Shown: positions 9,392-22,200 of the stretch, one piece after another | How the letters are laid out: the number at the start of each line of letters is the position of its first letter | How positions within the stretch are numbered: the first letter of the stretch is position 1 | From: Aristolochia californica | Lineage: Eukaryota > Streptophyta > Magnoliopsida > Piperales > Aristolochiaceae | NCBI GenBank assembly: GCA_029961685.1 | Contig: JARWKL010000010.1 | Location: 30,530,111 to 30,594,110 of the forward strand | Reading direction: 5' to 3' | Length of the DNA: 64,000 nucleotides | Program-made: the position numbers and the translations under genes | Notes under the pieces: generated by a model | What the model saw: only the letters and a program-made list of their open reading frames with translations | What the model was told of the DNA's origin: nothing | Databases searched by the model: none

Positions 9392-11600
9392 ATAGGCAGG
9401 GGGAAGAAGGGCAGCTAGAGAGAAATAGTTGCTTTATTTAAGTCATTACTTATACAATTTATTTTTTAAAATTTATATATTCTTTTTAAAATATATCATG
9501 TTTAAACTATAGAGATAACAACGTTCTGAGGCCTAACTCACCTGATCTTGACTCGGTCGTATCCTCCAATGATTCCAAAAAACGACTCACCTGATCTTCT
9601 ACCCAACTCAGTCGTATAACCTTCTATAATGAGATTTGACCAGAAATAACATTAAAAAAAAGTAAATTTTTTTTCAAAATTTTTAAAAACTTCTTCGTTT
9701 TGATATATGATATTTCATATGTAAGTAGCTAAAATATAGTGACAAAATTTGGGGCATAAACTTAGTAGGGAGCATAAAATCCAAGTCAGATAGGTCAAGT
9801 GGGATTAGGACTAGTCCGGCCAGTGATCAGACTCAGAGTAAGTTGGAAGGGATGCTATCAAATAGAAGAATCAAGCAACTCCCTACACTCAACTAGCCTA
9901 ATAGAAAATTCGATATGATTCAATGAGTCGAAAAACCATGCAATGAACACACTGTTCATTGTTTTCTTGAGTCTAGTTACATATTTGCCAAGATAGAAAG
10001 AAACATAAAAATAAAATCATCATGTGTAAAAATGACAAATATACAATGATTTGATAGATAATACTTAGATTTAATTATACAACAAAATGTCAAGCTATTC
10101 TTTCCAAATGTCTAATAGCCAAAACTAAGTAGAACCTAATATCTTGATGTATAATTAGTAGAACCCATAATATAAAGTCGTAAGACCCACCCTCTGATTG
10201 TGATGATGCCGACACTTGGTCATTTTCAAATGAATAGTTGGTTATCGAACTATTACTATCCATTTGATAAAGTGCATCATATTGACCCCCAAATAAAACA
10301 CGTTGTCACAATTCCAATAAGAATTAAGACTTTACTTTCAACTTTATTAAACATCACCAAGATATTAAATATAACAAACAAAATGAGAAAAAAAAAACTA
10401 AAAGAGAAAGGATAGAAAAGTGTTATGAACTTAAAGACATTGACCTAAAAAAGATACAATGTAAGTGAAATCACCCCCGACATGAGGGGAGGTGTAGCAT
10501 CGTCTCAAATGGCGATTGGTGTGAGATGGAGAAGTGTGGCAGTGATTTCCAAGATTGTCGATTGAGTGAATGGAAGGAGGAGGGGACAATTCGGTTGAGA
10601 AAAGAATCAATAACAAGAGAAGAAGGGGTCATAAAAAGATTAGTAGTTGGAAAGGAGAAATCAGAACGGAAAAATCGACCTTGAAAATCACTAGGAGTTT
10701 TGATAGAGAGCACAAAAGAGCACAATACACTTTCATCATCTTCTTTTGTATTTGATACATATTTCATACCTAATGTTGCACATGATTAAATTATACATAA
10801 GATAATGTAATTTTTTAAAGCTTACTATTAATAATTAATAATACCAATCTAACATTAATAATTAACATATTAATATTTGAAGTTAGCCTTATTCTTACAT
10901 ATTTGATGTCATATGACCAGGTGACGTAGGTTCGATTCACCGAGTTACAAGTCGACTCAGACCGCGTTTACCGCAACTAAACCACCAAAAAGTCGCACCG
11001 GGCTCACGCTATTCTGGCGCACTTGTCGCCTACGTCGCGGGAGTGACGTTTTCACCGGGAGTAAATTTAGAAAGTATCTCTGAGAACAAAACATTTGAAC
11101 TCCGAGGCCCAAGCCAATACCTGTTCCTCGGAAGAATACAGACAGTCGCCGACGTGGACGTAGCAGAAATCCCGCTTTTTGCTAATCTCATCAAAGATTG
11201 TCGGCTTCGATTTTTCCACGTGGCTGATTTTAATTAGAGATGTCCTTCCATGGTCTATGGAATCATGGGAATACGATCCGCGTTCACACGGAGGTCTAAA
11301 GGGATATTTATAAAAAAATGTCGCCCACGGATGAATTGTCAGAAAAAGGCAGAGTCTTTTCTATTTATGACGGTTGGTTCCTGTCACCTGCTTCTTACGG
11401 ATTTAAATTTTTAAGGAAACCAAAGAAGTGAAGATCATCTTAAGGTAGGGTCATTTTCGTCTAAAAATATGCGCTGTCATTTACTGTTTTCGTTGCGTTA
11501 CTTTCCAAGAGAATGAGATTTCCACCAACTTCAAATCGTAAAGCACGGGGATCTACGAGGATCGAGACCGTTGATAATGGACAATCGAATGGCCGAGATG
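9392..11600. other. Intergenic region upstream of ascorbate peroxidase
   Basis: I find no supported gene. Short open frames near 10200-10770 have no recognisable product. AT-rich sequence dominates to about 10900; a more GC-rich stretch with ACGT cores (about 10920-11060, 11140-11165) follows and may belong to the distal promoter. Confidence 0.5.
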
Positions 11601-11601
11601 C

Positions 11602-11630
11602 AGAAGCTAGAAGCTTCTCACGGAGCTTCT
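11602..11630 (+). promoter_or_regulatory. Heat-shock element cluster upstream of APX
   Basis: The sequence AGAAGCTAGAAGCTTCT, followed 8 bp later by TTCT, gives alternating AGAA/TTCT pentamer cores, matching the nGAAnnTTCn heat-shock element. It sits 6 bp upstream of a TATA box. Arabidopsis APX1 is known to be controlled through a promoter heat-shock element, so heat and oxidative induction is likely. Confidence 0.8.
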
Positions 11631-11635
11631 CCAAG

Positions 11636-11642
11636 TATAAAT
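11636..11642 (+). promoter_or_regulatory. TATA box of APX
   Basis: TATAAAT lies about 75 bp before the donor of the 5'UTR intron and directly after the heat-shock element. Confidence 0.75.
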
Positions 11643-11712
11643 CGGGCTTCTCGAGGAGCGAATAGGAGCGAGCGTGACTTGGAACTCAACTAGGGTTTTT
11701 ACTCTGCAACTA

Positions 11713-11824
11713 GGTGAGACGAATCGAATCGAATGTCATCTCGTTTCGAAACCTTGTTCCATTGCTGTATTTCGTTTCGATTTTGATCTTACTGAAACGA
11801 AAACCGACGATCGATAATCTGCAG
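11713..11824 (+). other. 5'UTR intron of APX
   Basis: Begins GTGAGACG after CTGCAACTAG and ends CTGCAG, nine bases before the start codon at 11834. Leader introns at this position are a feature of cytosolic APX genes and often raise expression; the latter is inference here. Confidence 0.7.
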
Positions 11825-11833
11825 GAAATTGCC

Positions 11834-13887
11834 ATGGGAAAGTCTTACCCGAAGGTCAGCGAGGAATACCTGAAGGCCGTGGAAAAGGCCAAGAGGAAGC
11901 TAAGAGGATTCATTGCGGATAAGAACTGCGCTCCGCTCATACTTCGATTGGCGTGAGTAAATCTTACCACGTCTTTAGTGGTCTTCGTGTTCTCATCGCA
12001 CGTCTTTGGTAATTTTCGTTTGGTTTGTGTGATGAGAAGATGAAGGTAAACTTAAATCTGATGCGGTACGATTTCTTACCCAGATGGCACGGGGCTGGAA
12101 CATACGACGTGAAGTCCAAGACTGGTGGTCCTTTTGGTACTATCAAGCACCCTTCTGAACTTTCTCACGGAGCCAATAACGGTCTTGAAATTGCCGTGAG
12201 GCTCTTGGAGCCGATCAAGGAGCAGTTCCCGATAATTTCTTATGCAGATTTCTATCAGGTATTAACCGGCGCTTCTTTTTATGTTAAAATTACCTTGTAA
12301 TAGCTTTTTATGTTATAATTATCTTTTAATTGTTTTATATTTTAAATGTGATAGCTTGCTGGTGTGGTAGCTGTCGAGGTTACTGGTGGACCCGAAATTC
12401 CCTTTCATCCCGGAAGAGAGGTAGAAATCTGTCTTATACTGTAGTTGTTTTCTATGCTCTTTGTTAGCTCGATGCTGTTTCATGCCTTGTGCGAGTCTTG
12501 GGACTGTCTCATGCCGTGTCCGAGTCTTATAAATGTCTCATACCGTATGTTAGTTTTGGAACTAAATGGTTCAACTTAGATTAGTCAATGGACTTAGAAA
12601 CCTATCTTTTATTGATCACTGATCACAAAGGTTAATCAGTGAATGCGCTCTGGAATTGTCTATATTTTTTACTTTTTTTTACTAAGGTGATTGGTACGCT
12701 TAAAAAGTATACCGATTTGGAATAATCAATTGATGATTGGTGCACTTAAAAAATATGCTCATTTGGAATATTCAATTGGTTGTAAACTACTTGGGCCGGC
12801 AAGTGTGGAGTTATTTACACTTACTCCCCGGGTGGTATAGATGGATTTGTAATTTTTAAATATGTATTAGGTTGAATTGAATATTAACTGTAATCATTTC
12901 ATGCTCTTGCAAATTATGCTTATTAATATGTAATCGTTTGTTGGTTTTCTTATTTTATTTTTATTATATTTTAGGACAAATCGGAACCACCTCCAGAAGG
13001 TCGTCTTCCTGATGCCACCAAAGGTATTTCAACTTAAGATATACCGTTGTGCTCTTCCCAAGTTTGGGGCGTTCTTGTGTGTTTCTTACGCTTAGATTGG
13101 TTGTACATTAGGTTCTGATCACTTGAGAGATGTATTTGGACACATGGGTCTCAGTGACAAGGATATTGTGGCACTTTCTGGCGCTCACACATTGGTAAGT
13201 AAAAGCTCGCAATTTGTTGAGTGCTTTGTCTTGTTCCTCGACAATAACATACATGTATCCTTACGTCATTTTGTTTGTCTGGTTCATAGGGAAGGTGCCA
13301 CAAGGAACGTTCTGGATTTGAAGGGGCTTGGACTCATAATCCTCTCATCTTTGATAACTCATACTTCAAGTATAGTATTATATTGGATTAATCTTTTCTT
13401 TTATTTTTCTTATTTTGCTGGTAAAAATTGATATATGATGCCTGATATTCTTTTTTTTTTTTTTTTTTGAAACTGTAGGGAGCTTTTGAGCGGAGAGAAT
13501 GAAGACCTTCTTCAATTGCCTTCTGATAAGGCTCTTCTTACTGATCCTGTTTTCCGCCCTCTTGTTGAGAAATACGCAGAGGTTAGTATTGAAGTGTTAA
13601 TGTTTAAAATTTTGTTTACTTGCATGTGAATTTGTATATTAAGTGTGATATTGATATTGGGTGTTTCTTTTTGTAGGATGAGGATGCTTTCTTTGCTGAT
13701 TATGCTGAGGCTCATGTGAAGCTTTCTGAGCTTGGGTAAGATTAATGACAAGTATATTTATGTAGATTATTAGTATGATGTTGACGTTCCGGTTTCATAA
13801 TTAAAGGATAAAATTTTGTTGATAGCTATCTAACTTTTAAGCTTTTTTTTTTTTGTTCTTTTCTGCAGATTTGCAGAGACGTATTGA
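11834..13887 (+). CDS. APX: Cytosolic L-ascorbate peroxidase
   Basis: Reduces hydrogen peroxide with ascorbate in the cytosol (ascorbate-glutathione cycle). Nine coding exons: 11834-11952, 12084-12258, 12355-12420, 12975-13023, 13112-13194, 13290-13369, 13479-13581, 13677-13735, 13869-13887. All junctions are GT-AG and together they give 250 residues, the usual cytosolic length. The protein starts [16 protein letters not shown] with no transit peptide. The distal active site RLAWH spans an exon junction (Arg, Trp and His of the class I peroxidase catalytic site). The proximal haem histidine is in [12 protein letters not shown]. The C-terminus is KLSELGFAETY without a membrane anchor, which argues against the peroxisomal and chloroplast forms. 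A 5'UTR intron (about 11713-11824) precedes the start, as in Arabidopsis APX1. The heat-shock element and TATA box lie at 11602-11642. Confidence 0.95.
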
Positions 13888-15985
13888 GAAATGACTGTCA
13901 ATATAGTGGAAGTGATGATGTTTCTTTTTGGTTCTTTATTTTGAGGAAAGGAAACAGTGATATGTTAATATCTGAATGTAGGCATCATCATAGTTTTGAA
14001 GGTCATTCTAATAAAAAAGATTAAGAACTATTTTGGTTTGCTTCATTGAAATCCTTGAAAATTTCTGTTCATGTTTTTGTGTCTTTGGACAAAATTTAGT
14101 TAAAAGGTCTTGTTCTTTCTGATCGTCTCAAGCGTAGTGATTATTCGACTTCTTAGGATAAAAAAAGAGAAAAAAAGGATGTAAAATTATATAACCAGCT
14201 CTCAATTTTATCCAACATTGTATATAATTCGATAAAAAGGAGCAAAACAGATAAAAAAATATGAATTCAAATAATTATAAAATACACCGAGCTGTATTTA
14301 TTTATAAGCCTCTTAAGTCCCATTACAAAGTAAGAGAAAAGAAAGAGAAAAGAGAAAAAAGACACGCATACTTCCCACCCTTCTCTTTTTTCTCAAAAAC
14401 AATATATTTTTGATTCATTGTCTACTTTTTATGAGCTTTATATGGTTGGAAGGAGGAAAGGTAAAGATAATATCGATAAAACTTCAGAGAGAACATATGA
14501 CACATCGACGTGTGAGGAAGACAGTAAAATGCTTAGTTTGCTCATCGAATAAGTCAATTTGGGTGACCAATTACCCATTGGAGTCAGAAAACATAAAGTT
14601 TTCAACGATTATGTCAATATGTTTAATTTGGACACAATGAACCAAAAGACAAATGAATAGTTGAAAAATTGTATACAAACTTGGAAAAAAAACCTGTTAG
14701 GTCGTGACAACGTGCCTCAACACTAACGGCTTTGGGTTGGATCCAACAATGCAGAAAGTCACCGTAAGTAAGACAATGTGACAAAATTACATAAAGGTTT
14801 GTAAATGTAACATAAGGGAGGAGTTAGTCCACAATGAAGTGGAATGAATTCCCCCCTCATTATTTAGTTCATTAAATAATATTGTTAGTGTAAAAAGAAT
14901 TGAATTGAAGTTAAATTACATCACGTCATTCTTTTAGGCAAAAATCGAAGAATTTGGTTTCACTCTCGTCCCTCTCCTCTCCTTCTCGATCTCTGTCGCA
15001 GAGCACTGGCCTCCCTCCCTCTTGTCCTCCTTCGCAGAGTACAGTAGGCCGAGCCTCTATCGTAGTGCCTCTCGGGACCCCTACTTCCGTCCTCTCTTCT
15101 CACTCTCGGCGTACCGTCGGAGTGCCGCCTCTATCGTCGTGGCTCGCTGGTCCGTCGCTGAGGAAGACGACGTGCGCCGTGAGGAAGAGGATGGTTTAAT
15201 TTTTCCTAAGTTAAGGAAAATTAAAACATCGTAATAAGAATAATAATTTTTATTTTTATTTATAAAAACATATTTGTATTTATTTAATATATTATTTTAA
15301 AATTACTATATTAAATTAGTTATTTAATAGTCATAATTAAAATATTTTTAAAATAAATATTTGATAAAAAATTTTGGTTTAATTATCCCATTCCTATAAT
15401 TAATTAAACCAATGGTTTTAAATTTTTTTACAATATATTATTAATTATTAATACCTAAGAATATATATTATGTTATTGATAAATATATTTATTTATTTAT
15501 TATTATTATATATATTTATTACTATATTAAATTAGTGAGTTTTAATGTTAAAATATTTCTTGTGTTATTACAAAATAATTTATTTATTTATTATATGCAA
15601 TTCTATTATTTTTTAATTTTTTATTAATTTTTAATAATTTATTCTAGTCACACGTAATTATTGTATTAATTTATAATAAAATATAATCATTAAGTAATAT
15701 AATATAGTTTTTCGTTAATTAGGATATTAACATATTTTAATACTACACGTTAAATCACTTATAAGTGTAGTAATCATGTTTATTTTGGTTAATTATCTGT
15801 TTAGGTATATGTTCTATTTAAGTATATTATAAATGGTTACTCATTCTCTTGTTTATATCATACTTTTCATTCAGGGGCACTAACATTGGAATTTGTTTTT
15901 TAGTGCACTTAAACTCGTCTATACTAAGACCCAAGGATGAGTTGAAGTTGAATCAATTTATTTAAGTTCAATTCAATTCTTCACT
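13888..15985. other. Intergenic: APX 3'UTR, AT-rich DNA and transposon debris
   Basis: The APX 3'UTR probably ends after the AATAAAAAAG at about 14009. From about 14540 to 14815 lies a diverged copy of 16010-16230 (see separate entry). At 14950-15195 there is an isolated GC-rich patch with short overlapping frames but no recognisable protein. 15240-15720 is very AT-rich with no gene seen. Confidence 0.5.
14540..14815 (+). repeat. Direct repeat copy A flanking the Harbinger-like region
   Basis: Shares AAGTCAATTTGGGTGAC, ATAAAGTTTTCAACGA and GACACAATGAACCAAAAGAC with 16015-16225. Copy A retains an insertion-like stretch (about 14695-14745) missing from copy B. Translated, both resemble the MYB/SANT-like ORF start. 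Confidence 0.75.
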
Positions 15986-16009
15986 TCAATTCAAGTTCAT
16001 TGTGGACTA

Positions 16010-16827
16010 TTGAGCAAGTCAATTTGGGTGACAAATTACCCAATGGAGTCGGGAAACATAAAGTTTTCAACGACTATGTCAATATGTTTAATTTGGACAC
16101 AATGAACCAAAAGACAAATGAACAGTTGAAAAACCGCATACAGACTTGGAAAAAAACTAGTGGCTTTGGGTAGGATCCAAGTAAGACAATGTGGCAAAAT
16201 TACGTAAAGGTTTGTAAATGTAACATATAATGTTATGTTTCTTGCATTATTAATCAGGATTTTATGTATTTTAAGCGATAACTTTTCATATAGGAGCACA
16301 AATAAGCCAATAAGTATAAGTGGGAAAGTTGTCCACTATATGAAAAATTGGCTTTAGTTGTTGGAAATTCTATCGTTGTGGAGACAGCAAGTCAAACAAG
16401 TGTTGAGTCAGAAGAAAACCTTTCAAATACTACAGAAGGGTCAATGATTGAAGACATAGATGAAGATGATGCAGTGAGGGAGATCCCAATACCTAACGGT
16501 ACAGAGTCTCCAAGTGAGGCTCCTCCAAGAAGCAAAACACCAAGAAATGCAGAGAATATAATTTCTGCTACTCGGCGTAGGAAGAGATTAGAACCATTTG
16601 CTGACAATGCTAAAATGGTCATTGATACCATTAACAATATGTCATCAACCCTTTCGAGGATCTTTAGTCCTATATATGTCGATGCACAACTTCCATGGTT
16701 CAAAGCTATTGAGGCATTACCTAATTTTCCCAAAGAAGTTAAATTTCATGCCCCACAACTGCTCAACACTAAAGATAAGAAGGATATGTTTGTCAAGAAA
16801 CACAAGAAGATCAGTATGACTGGCTGA
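16010..16827 (+). pseudogene. PIF/Harbinger accessory MYB/SANT-like protein, degenerate
   Basis: A broken frame near 16080-16170 reads NLDTMNQKTNEQLKNRIQTW, matching the LKNRW-type helix of MYB/SANT-like proteins paired with PIF/Harbinger transposases. A longer open frame (16348-16827, about 159 codons without a good ATG) is acidic and Ser-rich. It contains ATRRRKRLEPFADNAKMV and ends after LPNFPKEVKFHAPQLL, like the C-terminal region of such proteins. A stop lies between the two parts. Its neighbour at 17.2-18.5 kb is the matching transposase. Confidence 0.6.
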
Positions 16828-17189
16828 TGTGTAACTTCAATGCAATGAAATAGACTTACACAGATGTTGACAGTTTTAACCTATATTTATGAGACACATT
16901 TGATTTTGTATGAATGATGTTGATTATTGAGTATTTGTGGTAAACAACAAATGTGTATGTAGTATGACAAAATATGGGTAAAAATTAAATGCGTTTTTTG
17001 TATGACAAAATGGTTAAAAATTATTTATTGTTTGTGTTCAATACGTATATGTTGAGACTTCTTTAATGGTACAAGTTGTGTTAACACATTCAGACATAGA
17101 TAATTGAATGTTTGAACCATGCTTTTATTATTGAATGTCTAATATTGCAGGTACCCATGGATAACCTACCAGATAGAGAAAACATATGT

Positions 17190-18502
17190 ATTTGTATTGC
17201 ATCTTACACAACTGTACTTGCCCTTGTCAGTTTATACTTAAATGATCATAATATGCGAGTACAATGTTCATATCATATGGGTGGTCTATGATATTTAAAA
17301 AAAGCATTAGAAAGACTACCTATTAAATTTCAAAAAGTCTATAGGATGAATTAAATTATTTTTCTCAAGTTGGCTGAAATCTTGAAAAATAAAGGACTTG
17401 TATTTGATACAAGGACAATATTTGTGGAAGAACAACTTGCATATTTTTGTCTCATTGTTAGTCAACAACAATCATACAGTGTTACCTCAGAGATGTTTGA
17501 AAGATCAAATTGGACCATTAATACGTATTTTAATAAGGTGTTAGATGATATTATCAAACTACAATCTGATTACATCAAGTGACCTTTAAGACATACTCAT
17601 TCAAAGTCTTGAACAGTGATATCAATTATCCTTACTTTAAGGTAAATATAAAATCGTTTGATGAATAATTTTTAATTAATATCAAATATATGTTCGTATT
17701 AATGAATTTTTTATTAGCATTGTATTGGTGCCATTGATGGTACTCATATTAAAGCACATATCCTATTTGATCAACAAGCAAGATTCTAGAACAGGAAGGG
17801 TTTCCTCTCACATAACGAAATGGCAGCATGTACATTTGACATGCAATTCACTTATATACTTGATGGATGGGAGGGATCAGCAGTTGATTCACGTGTATTG
17901 AAGTCAGCATTAACCAAATGAGATAAACTTTGTGTTCCTGAAGGTAAATATTACTTCTCTCTATAGTCTATCTAAATTTATTATTACTTTTATTAGTTTA
18001 TGATACATATATATTTTATTATAGGCAAATTTTATTTTGTAGATGTTGGACATGCAAATTTTTCGGGGGTTTTAGCTCCCTATCGAGGGACTCGTTATCA
18101 CTTGCAAGTATTTAGAGACAATGCTCCTACATATGAAAGAGAATTATTTAACTGAAGACACTCATCTTTATGGAACACTATTGAGCGAACATTTGGGGCT
18201 TTAAAAGCTCATTTTAAGATATTAAAAGATACTCCTCCTTTTGATTTTGATGTCCAAGTAAAAGTTGTGATTGTTTGTTGTATATTGCATAATTATATAC
18301 GCATGAAAAATTACATGGATTTATTTAAAGATGAAGAACATGATTCAAGCGATGATTTTGGTGGAGAAGATTGTGAAATAACAATGCAAATGAAAATGAA
18401 GACAGTGATAGTGGTGATGATTTTGAGGGACTCTGTAGTACAATTTACAAAAGCATCGTATTTTTTAGATGTATTAGCAATTCAGATGTGGCAAAATTAT
18501 TG
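17190..18502 (+). pseudogene. PIF/Harbinger-type transposase (DDE_Tnp_4), degenerate
   Basis: Fragments in several frames are collinear with plant Harbinger transposases. An N-terminal helix region is at 17370-17582 (FERSNWTINTYFNKVLDDII). GAIDGTHIKA with the first catalytic Asp is near 17725-17755, and ILDGWEGSAVDSRVL with the second Asp near 17858-17905. NTIERTFGALKAHFKIL with the catalytic Glu is near 18175-18225, and VCCILHNYIRM near 18270-18305. Stops and frameshifts occur between blocks (for example after the GFLSHNEM and ERELFN segments). An acidic tail follows. I could not define terminal inverted repeats. Confidence 0.8.
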
Positions 18503-18503
18503 A

Positions 18504-19299
18504 TTAGGTTGTATTTTGTATTTATAGTTGTAGCTTTTTTATATTAAGTAGGTGATTGAGTTATATTTGTATTATTTTTATTTTTATTATTACATTGTTT
18601 GTGTAGTACGCTGGGTAGTAAATTTAAACAAATATAACTACGTATATACATTAGTTTAAGAGTGAGAATTTAAACACTTTTAATATAATAATTGTATTAA
18701 ATATTTGGATATTATAAAAGTAAGTATTTGTGTAAATATTTTAGTTTTTATAAATTAAGTTAATAAATTATTATTATTTGATATTACTAATAGATATTAA
18801 GTTAATAAATATTTTATAATATCCTTTTTATATAATTATTTCATATTTAGATATTAAAAAATTACAATTTTAATAGTATAAAAATAAATATTTGTTTAAT
18901 AATTATATTTATATATTTTATTTATTAACTAATATTAATTTTTTTTTTAAAAGTCAGATTTATCAAAATATTTTATTAATCAATAATCTCTCTTCACTCT
19001 ACACCGCACTTTACATTGTGCATACTAACATAAACAAATATTTTACATTACATTTTCCATTACGCACACTGATACAAATAAATGATTCACTTTCATTTAT
19101 ACTAAACTTTCACTTTCGCGAGCACTTACAAAGTTAGAAATTAAATTCATTTTTTTGGTAAAAAAGTAAAAGCTTTAATTAGGGGCTTCCTTTGTAATTT
19201 TTACCGCCGGCTCCCATTCGAGGTTCGCAAAGCTGCACCATTCCAATATCCCAACTCCAAAAAGAAGATTACAGCCTTTGCGTCCTCCTCATTCAACGA
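18504..19299. other. AT-rich intergenic region and OTU gene promoter
   Basis: 18540-18960 is extremely AT-rich with no gene. 19190-19299 is unique sequence immediately upstream of the OTU protease start and is probably its 5'UTR and promoter. Confidence 0.5.
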
Positions 19300-22200
19300 A
19301 TGGCCACTTCCTCCAAGCCGTTTAATGGTATGAAGTCCCCTCCACTCCATCCCTGCTTTTTTCTCCTTGTAGAAACGCTATTCATGGAGTTTGCCACCTC
19401 TTCTCACACCATATTCTTCTGTTTATTTGTCACAGAAGTTCTTCTCGACGGGCTTAGAGATGGAAGTGCAAGATTCGAACTTGTTTATTCGCCGGTTGCT
19501 TCAGTTCAAACGGCTGAATTTCCGCGATTTTTTCCGCAGTTCCTCAATGTGTTCAGCACTGGGCTCTTCGCTAGGATTGGACCCTCTTTGTAATTTCTCG
19601 TATATCGTTTCTTTTAGGCTTCTGGCAAATAATTATTGTTTTGTTATTGTTGTCCTCGTATAAGTAACATCGGCTTACATTTATTTGCGTTTTTTGTTTT
19701 AAGCGGGGGAGCTTCGCCGGCTATGAAGAAAGTGCAACACTACACAGTTCAAAAAGTTACTGGAGATGGGCGCTGCATGTTCAGAGCTCTGGTATTTTCG
19801 TACTCAACCATTTTCGTTTTATTTGAAAAGAAGTCCTCGTTTTGCCTGATGAGTTATAACCTCATAGATTGTTTAAATTTAATTAGGCTTTTGCTTTCGA
19901 CTTTTCCAACTAAAATGGAAACTTAGGTGAAGGGAATGGCTATGAATAAAGGACTTGCTCTTAACCCGTGGGAAGAGAAAGATGATGCAGGTAACCATGA
20001 CACACTGAACGCACGCTTACTTCAGATGTATTCCATAAACTCGATGGAAGTTGGGCTCATGGTAGTTATGATTTTCAGGAATTGGGAATTTTCAATGTCA
20101 TAACTTATTAACATAGCTTGAGCAAGAAATGTCTATGAAATTTCCTCAGGGGAAATTAGGGAGGTCAAGTTGATATTTGTTAACCCAGCCACGCGTTTAG
20201 CTCCTCTATACAATGGTCTTAAAAGCAATTAACCACATTGCAACTGAGTATTTGCTTGATTTTACTTTAAACATGTGTACTCACACAAATTGGCTTATTC
20301 TAGAAATCTCACCAACTAAAATCACAGAGACCTTTAACCACCTGGATTTATAAAACATGTAGAACCATAATGCAGGAAGAAAGACAAACAGAAATCTTTG
20401 GCTGTCAGAGAAAACCTCAATGGCTTCTATTTATATCTCAGAAGAGACCATATATATATTAAAGAGGTGAATAATGATTTCACCTCCACCTTCAAGTGAA
20501 TTGTTGCATCAGAGAGGACAAACATAGACAAAAGCAGATGCTTAAGTTTATACTAAGTTCACTTATCATGGTTCATTACTCTTTTCTGACCTTTTGCACT
20601 ATAACATTCCTAGTACTTGAAGTTTTGCTATTGGCGTCTGATAGAATGAGCGAACATGCTAAAACACCAAGGCTTCATAAAACTGCAAAACCGATAGTCC
20701 ATTTTTTGAAGCATTTGACTTGAACCCAGTAACTGTTCAGAGAATGTCATAAAGTTGAAAGAACAGACAAAAGTATGCCATTAACATGTTTTAGTTAATG
20801 AAGCAGATTGGATAGAGTGATTGACTTATCCTTGTAAAGACTTGAAGGTGTTATATAAATGGTGACGTTGGATTGGAGGTTTCACTCACTTTACTATTCT
20901 GACTGGCTTTCTTGTAACTGTCTGTCTTACCGAGAAGTAAAATGACTAATTGTATTGAACTTCTTACCCGAGAAGGGACCCCAAACCATATCTTTTGTAG
21001 CTAGGAATTTGAATGCATACTCTTTTAATTCCTCTTTTTTTCTGAGGAACATTTGGTACATTATAGATCAAAACCTGTTCTTCTTAAGTGGAGAAACTCA
21101 TAATCCTACTGGGGCGGTATTGTCATATAGTGCTTATGGCCAAAAAAATTATAGTGCTTATGGAACTTATAAGATTGTGACTTGATGTAAACCTGGTAGA
21201 ACTGGCCATTTTGAATATCTTAAATCCCTCCCTGAGATGATGTAGATGAATTGCGTATGGCTGTAAAAGAGGTTATCTGTGGGAGTGAGAAAGAACGAGC
21301 TCAGTATGAAGAGGCCCTTATTGCAATCACCGTTGATGAGTCTTTGAGGAGGTAAGTGAACATTAGCCCTTTGTTTGAATCTACTGGGAAAACTCTGTAA
21401 TAAGACACAGTTTCCTCTATCAGGTACTGTCAACGCATTGAACGGTCTGATTTTTGGGGTGGTGAATCTGAATTGTTGGTGAGGGTACAACTGAGGCAGT
21501 TTTTTTGTTTTTTAATATTTCATTTCTGATCTCTGATATATTGATGATGACACACCTAAAGGGAATACTGTCAAGTATCTTATGGGAGATGCTTACCCTG
21601 GCTAAGTTCATTAAGTATATGTTTTTAAAGAAAAAGGAAAAGTGATTCTTTTTGGGAAAAGGCAACTCAGTTTTTGAGGCAGGAGTCCAACTTACAAATC
21701 ACTCTGTTATATATTTGTTAGTGGTAAAAAATGCAAAAGCTTTTATTTTTCCCTTACTCTGTCATTCTTATTTAACTAGGAAGTGAAATCAAAGCTTATA
21801 AGGTGGTAGATAACAAACTTCCTTGGAAATCTACGTTTTCGTTTTTTCATGTATTTGATTCGAATCTGAGTTCTAACAGTGAAAACCATGACAGGTATTG
21901 TCGAAGTTATGTCGTCAGCCAATTGTTGTTTATATACCGGAGCATGAGGTATGTCGACAATAAGTCATTTCTTTAGTGGCTCCAGACTTTTGTATTATCT
22001 GACAGGAAGATCATGATTGGAGAACCATGCTTGTATCAACACGAATGGTGCTTTGCAAAGAAAGAAAAGGCATTGATGGATCTACTATTATCCCTGTTGG
22101 TCACTTACAGTTGCTTTCAGCCTTTGCTGACCATACCAAGATCCTCTATTTAATGGGATTTAACTCCAAAGACCATCTGTGTCTGTATATAACTAGCTTA

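Noticed and set aside
10471..10767. 98-codon minus-strand frame
   Set aside because: No recognisable domain, no splice or promoter context, low-complexity surroundings.
10925..10945. tRNA-like B-box (GGTTCGATTC)
   Set aside because: No matching T-arm stem, A-box or acceptor stem is found around it.
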